In this document: in pieces, positions 6,614 through 10,430 of the stretch
Layout of the letters: each line of letters begins with the position of its first letter
How positions within the stretch are numbered: the first letter of the stretch is position 1
Source: JAIUZI01 sp041594355
GTDB taxonomy: Bacteria > Pseudomonadota > Alphaproteobacteria > Rhodobacterales > Rhodobacteraceae
Assembly (NCBI GenBank): GCA_041594355.1
Contig: JBFHMM010000141.1
Span: 1-10,430, forward strand
Direction of reading: 5' to 3'
Length of the DNA: 10,430 nt
Notes under the pieces: generated by a model
Database searches by the model: none
What the model saw: only the letters and a program-made list of their open reading frames with translations
What the model was told of the DNA's origin: nothing
Position numbers and translations under genes: made by a program

Positions 6614-7750
6614 ATGCGTACCCGTGCCGCCGTGGCTCTCGAGGCCGGCAAACCACTCGAAATCATGGAAGTGAACCTCGACGCCCCGCAGGCCGGTGAA
6701 GTGCTCATCGAAATCAAGGCCACCGGCCTGTGCCACACCGATGAATTCACCCGCTCGGGCGCCGATCCCGAGGGGCTGTTCCCCTCCATCCTCGGCCACG
6801 AGGGCGCCGGCGTCGTGCTTGAGGTGGGCGAAGGCGTCACCACGCTGAAACCGGGCGACCACGTTATCCCGCTTTACACGCCCGAATGCCGCGAATGCCA
6901 CGCCTGCCTGTCGGGCAAGACCAACCTCTGCACCGCCATCCGCGGCACCCAAGGTCAGGGCCTGATGCCCGACGGCACCACCCGCTTCTCAATGCTCGAT
7001 GGCACGCCGATCTACCACTACATGGGCTGCTCGACCTTCGCCAACCACACGGTGATGCCGGAAATCGCGCTGGCCAAGGTGCGCGAGGACGCCCCCTTTG
7101 ACAAGATCTGCTACATCGGCTGCGGCGTCACCACCGGCATCGGCGCGGTGATCAACACCGCCGGGGTGGAAATCGGTTCCTCTGCGGCGGTCTTCGGGCT
7201 GGGCGGCATCGGCCTTAACGTGATCCAGGGCCTGCGTATGGCCGGCGCCGACGTGATCATCGGTGTCGACCTGAACGACGACAAGGCCGAGATGGCCAAA
7301 AAATTCGGCATGACCCACTTCGTGAACCCCTCGAAACTGCCCGAGGGCCAGTCGATCACCGAGGCGATCATCGAACTGACCAAGACCGAGAAGGACCAGT
7401 TCGGCGGCGTCGACTATTCCTTTGACGCCACCGGCAATGTGAACGTCATGCGCGACGCGCTGGAATGCTCGCACCGCGGCTGGGGAGTATCTGTCATCAT
7501 CGGCGTGGCGCCAGCGGGCGCCGAAATCTCCACCCGCCCGTTCCAGCTGGTCACCGGCCGGGTCTGGAAAGGCACCGCCTTCGGCGGCGCCAAGGGCCGC
7601 ACCGACGTGCCGAAATTTGTCGACTGGTACATGGACGGCAAGATCAAGATCGACCCGATGATCACCCACAAGCTGACGCTGGACCAGATCAACGAGGGCT
7701 TCGACCTGATGCACGCCGGCAAATCCATCCGCGCGGTCGTCGAATTCTGA
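6614..7750 (+). CDS. frmA: S-(hydroxymethyl)glutathione dehydrogenase / class III alcohol dehydrogenase
   Basis: A 378-residue zinc-dependent medium-chain dehydrogenase (called adhI or flhA in relatives). It oxidises S-hydroxymethylglutathione, formed from formaldehyde and glutathione, to S-formylglutathione with NAD; it also reduces S-nitrosoglutathione. Catalytic zinc ligands are Cys40 (GLCHTDE), His62 (GHEGAG) and Cys170 (GCGVTTG). The structural zinc uses Cys92, Cys95, Cys98 and Cys106. The Rossmann motif is GLGGIG (195-200), with Asp219 (GVDL) selecting NAD. The class III signature RGTQGQGLMPDGTTRF (110-125) includes the Arg that binds the substrate's glutathione carboxylate. RPFQLVTGR (308-316) and TAFGGAKGR (321-329) complete the match, and length is normal. 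GGAGGGAGA precedes ATG 6614 at workable spacing. S-formylglutathione hydrolase, the next enzyme, is not in the window, and no regulator is adjacent. Detoxification of formaldehyde from methylated compounds is the likely role. Confidence 0.97.
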   Translation: MRTRAAVALEAGKPLEIMEVNLDAPQAGEVLIEIKATGLCHTDEFTRSGADPEGLFPSILGHEGAGVVLEVGEGVTTLKPGDHVIPLYTPECRECHACLSGKTNLCTAIRGTQGQGLMPDGTTRFSMLDGTPIYHYMGCSTFANHTVMPEIALAKVREDAPFDKICYIGCGVTTGIGAVINTAGVEIGSSAAVFGLGGIGLNVIQGLRMAGADVIIGVDLNDDKAEMAKKFGMTHFVNPSKLPEGQSITEAIIELTKTEKDQFGGVDYSFDATGNVNVMRDALECSHRGWGVSVIIGVAPAGAEISTRPFQLVTGRVWKGTAFGGAKGRTDVPKFVDWYMDGKIKIDPMITHKLTLDQINEGFDLMHAGKSIRAVVEF

Positions 7751-7813
7751 CGCCTCCCAAGGCGCAGGGGGCATCCCTGTCAGAGACCCCGGCTTCCTCT
7801 GTTCGGAAATATC

Positions 7814-7845
7814 CCGGAGGGCGGGGCTGGCCTCCGGCCCGCCCT
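7814..7845 (+). terminator. GC-rich hairpin with two competing stems
   Basis: AGGGCGGG (7818-7825) pairs with CCCGCCCT (7838-7845) as an 8-bp stem with a 12-base loop. CCGGAGG (7814-7820) can instead pair perfectly with CCTCCGG (7831-7837). The two stems share bases and exclude one another. The element sits 63 bp after the frmA stop and 17 bp before the NYN gene, so it probably ends frmA transcription. Only two T follow directly (7845-7846). A dispersed REP-like intergenic element is the alternative. Confidence 0.5.
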
Positions 7846-7862
7846 TGCCTTAAGACGGTTTC

Positions 7863-8642
7863 ATGACATCCCATACGTCCCTTCTCGCCGTGCTGATCGA
7901 CGCCGACAACATCTCGGCGAAATACGCCGAGGCGATTTTCGAGGAAATCGCCTCCTTCGGCGAGGCCAGCATCCGCCGCATCTATGGCGATTTCTCCGGC
8001 GGTGGGCCGCAGGGTTGGAACAAGACGCTGCTGGCCAGCCTCGCCATCGTGCCGCACCAGCAGTTCGCCAATACCACCGGCAAGAACGCCTCTGACATCG
8101 CGCTGGTGATCGACGCGATGGACATCCTGCATTCAGGCCGCTTCGACGGTTTCGTGCTGATCTCGTCCGACAGCGATTTCACCCGGCTCGCCAGCCGCAT
8201 CCGCGAACAGGGCGTCGACGTTTTCGGCATGGGCATGCGCAAGACGCCGGCCGCCTTCGTCAAGGCCTGCAAACGTTTCATCTACGTGGAAAACCTGCTC
8301 GACCAGCCCGCACCGTCCCCGACCCCGGCCAAACCCGCCAAACCGAAACAGACCGCGAAAAAGTCCGACCCCACCCCAGAACCCGCTGCAGACCAGGCCG
8401 AGGAACCCCTTGTCCGCACCGAGGATCCCACCAAACTGGTGATCCGCGCAATGAACGCGATCAACCAGGACGACGAATGGTTCTCGCTCGGACAGATCGG
8501 CCAGTACATCACCGCCGCCAACCCCGAATTCGACACCCGCAGCTACGGCAAGAAGAAACTCAGCGACCTGATCGCCGACCTCAAACTCTTCGAAACCCGC
8601 AAGGGCGAAGGCAACCAACTGCTGGTCCGCCGGCTGGACTGA
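7863..8642 (+). CDS. NYN-domain (PIN-like) putative ribonuclease with C-terminal OST-HTH/LOTUS domain
   Basis: A 259-residue protein. Residues about 5-147 are a NYN domain of the LabA/DUF88 type, a PIN-fold metal-dependent nuclease. Acidic residues sit in the expected places: Asp13 and Asp15 (LIDADN), Asp78 (NASDIALVIDAMD, with Asp84 and Asp87), and Asp103 and Asp105 (SSDSDF). Residues about 148-185 are a Pro/Ala/Lys-rich flexible linker. Residues about 186-258 fit an OST-HTH (LOTUS) winged helix, with WFSLGQIGQYI, SYGKKKLSDLI and FETRKGEGNQLLVRRL. LOTUS domains bind RNA or protein partners, so RNA processing or turnover is the likely role; the substrate is unknown. The protein is cytosolic, without a signal peptide. 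The RBS is weak. It may be co-transcribed with frmA by readthrough, but the hairpin between them argues for a separate unit. Confidence 0.9.
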   Translation: MTSHTSLLAVLIDADNISAKYAEAIFEEIASFGEASIRRIYGDFSGGGPQGWNKTLLASLAIVPHQQFANTTGKNASDIALVIDAMDILHSGRFDGFVLISSDSDFTRLASRIREQGVDVFGMGMRKTPAAFVKACKRFIYVENLLDQPAPSPTPAKPAKPKQTAKKSDPTPEPAADQAEEPLVRTEDPTKLVIRAMNAINQDDEWFSLGQIGQYITAANPEFDTRSYGKKKLSDLIADLKLFETRKGEGNQLLVRRLD

Positions 8643-8747
8643 TCCCCCCCCGCAGCCGAAAACCGTGCCCGTGACGCAATGGTAAACGCGCGCAGGCGGA
8701 ACAGACCTTTACCGCGTGCGACACCAATGACCGGTTTGCGGGACGGA

Positions 8748-8780
8748 GCGGACCTGGGGTAACGATGTTTGAAGGTCCGC
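8748..8780. repeat. Inverted repeat in the gap between NYN and NTF2-like genes
   Basis: GCGGACCT (8748-8755) and AGGTCCGC (8773-8780) are a perfect 8-bp inverted repeat with a 17-base loop, in the 194-bp gap (8643-8836) between convergent genes. It may act as a terminator for either gene, but no T-run follows on either strand. The gap begins with eight consecutive C (8644-8651). I see no gene in it. Confidence 0.4.
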
Positions 8781-8836
8781 ACCTGTGCTCTCATTGTGCA
8801 TCGCGAAATCGGTTCGGCGACAAGTCGTTGGCAAGC

Positions 8837-9256
8837 TTACGCCGCCGCATGCAGATCCACGATGTTGGTCACGTTCTCGCGAAAGTAATCCATCTGACCG
8901 TCTGCCTCGTGTGAGACGATGTAAGTGAGACTCGTGACATCCTTTTGGCGTACACCGTAAAAGAACCGTTGGTTGAAACACGTCAGATGCCAGCCGGCCC
9001 CCAGCTCGAAACAGTCGATCGCAAGAGCTTCTGTCCCCTTTGGAAATACCTCTTGTCCCAAGCGTTCGATTACTTGGGCCAGACCGTTCCTACTGTCCGC
9101 CTGCTGCCAGTCTGTGTCTGCCTCATCACGGAAATGATCAATCCGAAAGTCGATATCCTCGTTGATCAGTCCAAAAAGCGACGGATCTCCAGCCGCGAAT
9201 TTTGCCAACACTTGTCCGATCACAGTGTCTTCGGTTGCTACAGGTTTCAGGGGCAT
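8837..9256 (-). CDS. NTF2/SnoaL-like domain protein
   Basis: A 139-residue protein starting MPLKPVATED. ATG 9256 is chosen because AGGA stands 9 bp upstream; a GTG at 9289 would add 11 residues. The pattern suggests the cone-shaped NTF2/SnoaL fold. A helix with FAAGDPSLFGLINEDIDFRI (20-39) is followed by a second helix (about 57-70) and beta strands ending TYIVSHEADGQMDYFRENVT (111-130). His41, Asp44 and Asp48 lie where family members carry pocket residues. There is no signal peptide. These small proteins act as isomerases, dehydratases, hydrolases or ligand binders; which applies cannot be said. The gene is divergent from a LysR regulator across 97 bp, the classic layout for a regulator and its target. 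Base composition is less GC-rich than the genes to the left, consistent with accessory DNA. Confidence 0.7.
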   Translation of the reverse strand: MPLKPVATEDTVIGQVLAKFAAGDPSLFGLINEDIDFRIDHFRDEADTDWQQADSRNGLAQVIERLGQEVFPKGTEALAIDCFELGAGWHLTCFNQRFFYGVRQKDVTSLTYIVSHEADGQMDYFRENVTNIVDLHAAA

Positions 9257-9317
9257 TCTCTTTGATCCTACTAAAGTTGATGAGGGCACATTTAGGAGCG
9301 AAATAACTCAAAGGAAA

Positions 9318-9345
9318 TTGCGCCACGAGCTATTTTTGCTATAGC
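9318..9345 (+). promoter_or_regulatory. Candidate promoter of the LysR gene
   Basis: TTGCGC (9318-9323) and TATAGC (9340-9345) are separated by 16 bp in an A/T-rich stretch. Transcription would begin about 9352, almost at ATG 9354, which has no Shine-Dalgarno; the message could be leaderless. The -10 half overlaps the dyad described next. No 5' end data are available. Confidence 0.4.
9329..9345. promoter_or_regulatory. LysR-type T-N11-A box
   Basis: GCTAT (9329-9333), seven bases, then ATAGC (9341-9345) form a perfect 5-bp dyad with T9331-N11-A9343, the core pattern of LysR-family sites. The inner GCTATAGC (9338-9345) is itself a palindrome, and a third GCTAT occurs at 9351-9355 over the start codon. 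The position over the likely -10 fits autorepression, and the site could also control the divergent NTF2-like gene. Confidence 0.55.
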
Positions 9346-9353
9346 CTTTGGCT

Positions 9354-10184
9354 ATGATAGATTTGAACACCCTGCGCTATTTCACCAGCGCCTTCGAGAC
9401 CGGCACATTCAGCCATGCCGCCCGGGTGAATGGTGTCAGCCAGCCGACCGTTTCGGCTGCGATTCAGAAACTGGAGGATCGACTAGGGACACCCTTGTTC
9501 AAACGTTCCAAAACGGGCCTGAAACCGTATCCGCTTGCAGTGCGTCTTTATCACGACGTGATCGATTCCGTGACCCACCTTGCCGCTTTGGAAACGCGCC
9601 TTCTCGAAGAACCTTCTCAGATTGTTCGGATTTACTGCGCGCCGGACATGCTGATAAGTCGCTTGGCACCAGACCTGAGCAGCCTGCGCCGCCGGTTCAA
9701 GAACCTGCAGTTCGCATTTACGGAGGATGCGCGGGCATGCGACCTCGCGTATGTCTCAGACGCTTGCATACCTGAAACACATTCTTTCATCCCTATGGTT
9801 GAAGAACCCTTCAGAGTGGCTGTTGCCCGGCACAATCCGCTGGCGGCATCCTCTGAGGTGCGGGTCGACGACCTGCGCACGCAACCGCTCATCCACCGCC
9901 CTTATTGCCCACATGCAGACAGGATGGAGCTTGCGCCGTCCATGGTTGCCTCGGTGGCGCAGGCGACGAATGACCAGCAATTGCTCGAACTGATCGCGGC
10001 AGGCCTCGGCGTTGCCTTTGTGCCGGCATCCCATGGGGAGGCGCGAGATGATATCGAATTGCGGCCTCTGGCCGGTGCAGACGCAGGGACACGCAGAACC
10101 GGAGTGTCGCATCGCAAATCTGTTCATGCGACAGAGCTTGCGAAGCTCCTGACGAAGACAAATCGCTCTGTCCACAAGCTATAA
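9354..10184 (+). CDS. LysR-type transcriptional regulator
   Basis: A 276-residue DNA-binding regulator. ATG 9354 (MIDLNTLRYF) is chosen over an in-frame TTG at 9348 because LysR proteins begin their first helix here. Residues 1-60 form the winged helix-turn-helix: TLRYFTSAFETGTFSHAARV, then the recognition helix SQPTVSAAIQKLEDRLG (29-45) and LFKRSKTGLKPYPLA (48-62). Residues about 63-85 are the linker helix. Residues about 90-265 are the periplasmic-binding-protein-like effector domain, with LLELIAAGLGVAFVPAS (210-226) typical of its second lobe. The effector is unknown. The protein is a little shorter than the usual 290-310 residues, mainly in the effector domain. The divergent NTF2-like gene is the probable target, and a T-N11-A dyad lies between them. 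An insertion sequence follows about 100 bp after the stop. Confidence 0.93.
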   Translation: MIDLNTLRYFTSAFETGTFSHAARVNGVSQPTVSAAIQKLEDRLGTPLFKRSKTGLKPYPLAVRLYHDVIDSVTHLAALETRLLEEPSQIVRIYCAPDMLISRLAPDLSSLRRRFKNLQFAFTEDARACDLAYVSDACIPETHSFIPMVEEPFRVAVARHNPLAASSEVRVDDLRTQPLIHRPYCPHADRMELAPSMVASVAQATNDQQLLELIAAGLGVAFVPASHGEARDDIELRPLAGADAGTRRTGVSHRKSVHATELAKLLTKTNRSVHKL

Positions 10185-10200
10185 AAAGGAACACGGTGCC

Positions 10201-10278
10201 ATGCTCCAGCACATTTTCTCAGGTGATTGGCACGCCGGTCCAATGCAAGCAGACACTCGGAGCTCTTGTAGCATCTGA
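10201..10278 (+). other. Short open frame between LysR and the insertion sequence, perhaps a gene remnant
   Basis: An ATG at 10201 with AAGGA (10186-10190) upstream opens 25 codons (MLQHIFSGDWHAGPMQ...), ending at TGA 10276-10278 just before the insertion-sequence end. It starts 16 bp after the LysR stop. It might be the front of a gene cut off by the insertion, or chance. I recognise no family. Confidence 0.25.
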
Positions 10279-10283
10279 CGCGT

Positions 10284-10430
10284 TGGGCTGATTCTGTTGA
10301 AAAACTCTTCCTTGATCGCGTCATATGTCATTGATTCAATTGTCCCAACGAGCGGGAGGATTTGGGATGATGGGACCGAGGCAAGAAGCGCAAGCGGCGC
10401 TCTTCTACGAGTTCTCGCTGGAGGATCATG
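10284..10430 (+). mobile_element. Left end of an insertion sequence (IS1182/IS5-type), truncated by the window
   Basis: TGGGCTGATTCTGTTGAAAA (10284-10303) resembles terminal sequences of insertion sequences in this bacterial group, and a transposase reading frame begins about 80 bp inside. The exact outer boundary, terminal repeat and target duplication cannot be set because the right end is missing. A possible -35 TTGAAA (10297-10302) and weak -10 TCATAT (10321-10326) lie just inside the end. The perfect dyad ATTGA-T-TCAAT (10330-10340) lies between that promoter and the transposase. Confidence 0.65.
10367..10430 (+). CDS. Transposase, N-terminal fragment (cut by window edge)
   Basis: ATG 10367 follows GGGAGG (10354-10359) by 7 bp. 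The 21 visible residues begin MMGPRQEAQAALFYEF and continue SLEDH, which I recognise as the N-terminus of transposases of the IS1182/IS5-like DDE group, where the phrase ALFYEFSLEDH is conserved. The catalytic DDE residues lie beyond the window, so neither the exact family nor activity can be judged. Confidence 0.8.
   Translation, partial: MMGPRQEAQAALFYEFSLEDH

Noticed and set aside
6989..7774. Minus-strand open frame opposite formaldehyde dehydrogenase
   Set aside because: It is a shadow of a fully conserved dehydrogenase, with no motif or RBS support.
1..10430. CRISPR array, tRNA, rRNA, toxin-antitoxin or phage genes
   Set aside because: I found no regularly spaced repeats, no tRNA-like cloverleaf and no such protein families; the NYN gene stands alone and is not paired with an antitoxin.

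Overview
The window looks like a chromosomal segment of an alphaproteobacterium of the Rhodobacteraceae (Roseobacter group). The evidence is high GC with strong third-position G/C bias up to about position 8640, a DUF2794 protein (a family I know only from Alphaproteobacteria), an alphaproteobacterial LexA operator of the form GTTC-N7-GTTC, an orphan-looking imuB, and a class III alcohol dehydrogenase of the adhI/flhA type. Genus and species cannot be read from the sequence.

Layout, left to right. Positions 1-203 (minus) hold the start of a small putative lipoprotein cut by the window edge. Facing away from it, 380-2026 (plus) is a class III nucleotide cyclase with a DUF427 domain fused to its N-terminus. 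A DUF2794 gene (2144-2491, minus) converges on the cyclase and diverges from a GntP-family permease (2664-4031, plus). The permease ends 6 bp from the stop of imuB (4038-5693, minus), a catalytically dead Y-family polymerase accessory factor of the mutasome. The start of imuB is preceded by a perfect LexA box (5714-5728), which lies between imuB and a divergent class II cytochrome c (5712-6197, plus) and overlaps the cytochrome's upstream ATG. A small I78-type protease inhibitor (6205-6465, minus) converges on the cytochrome and diverges from glutathione-dependent formaldehyde dehydrogenase (6614-7750, plus). After a GC-rich hairpin comes a NYN-nuclease/OST-HTH protein (7863-8642, plus).

The right end (about 8643-10430) differs in character: less GC-rich, looser intergenic regions and an insertion sequence. 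It holds an NTF2/SnoaL-like protein (8837-9256, minus), a divergent LysR-type regulator (9354-10184, plus) with a T-N11-A dyad over its probable promoter, and the left end of an insertion sequence whose transposase (from 10367) runs off the window.

How the genes work together: there is no single long operon. Most genes are monocistronic and alternate in strand, so the informative units are the shared intergenic regions. These are LexA control of imuB (and perhaps the cytochrome) at 5694-5744, and probable LysR control of itself and the NTF2-like gene at 9257-9353. The most unusual items are the DUF427-cyclase fusion, imuB without imuA or dnaE2 beside it, and the LexA box shared with a cytochrome gene. 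I see no CRISPR array, tRNA, rRNA, phage module or defence island.
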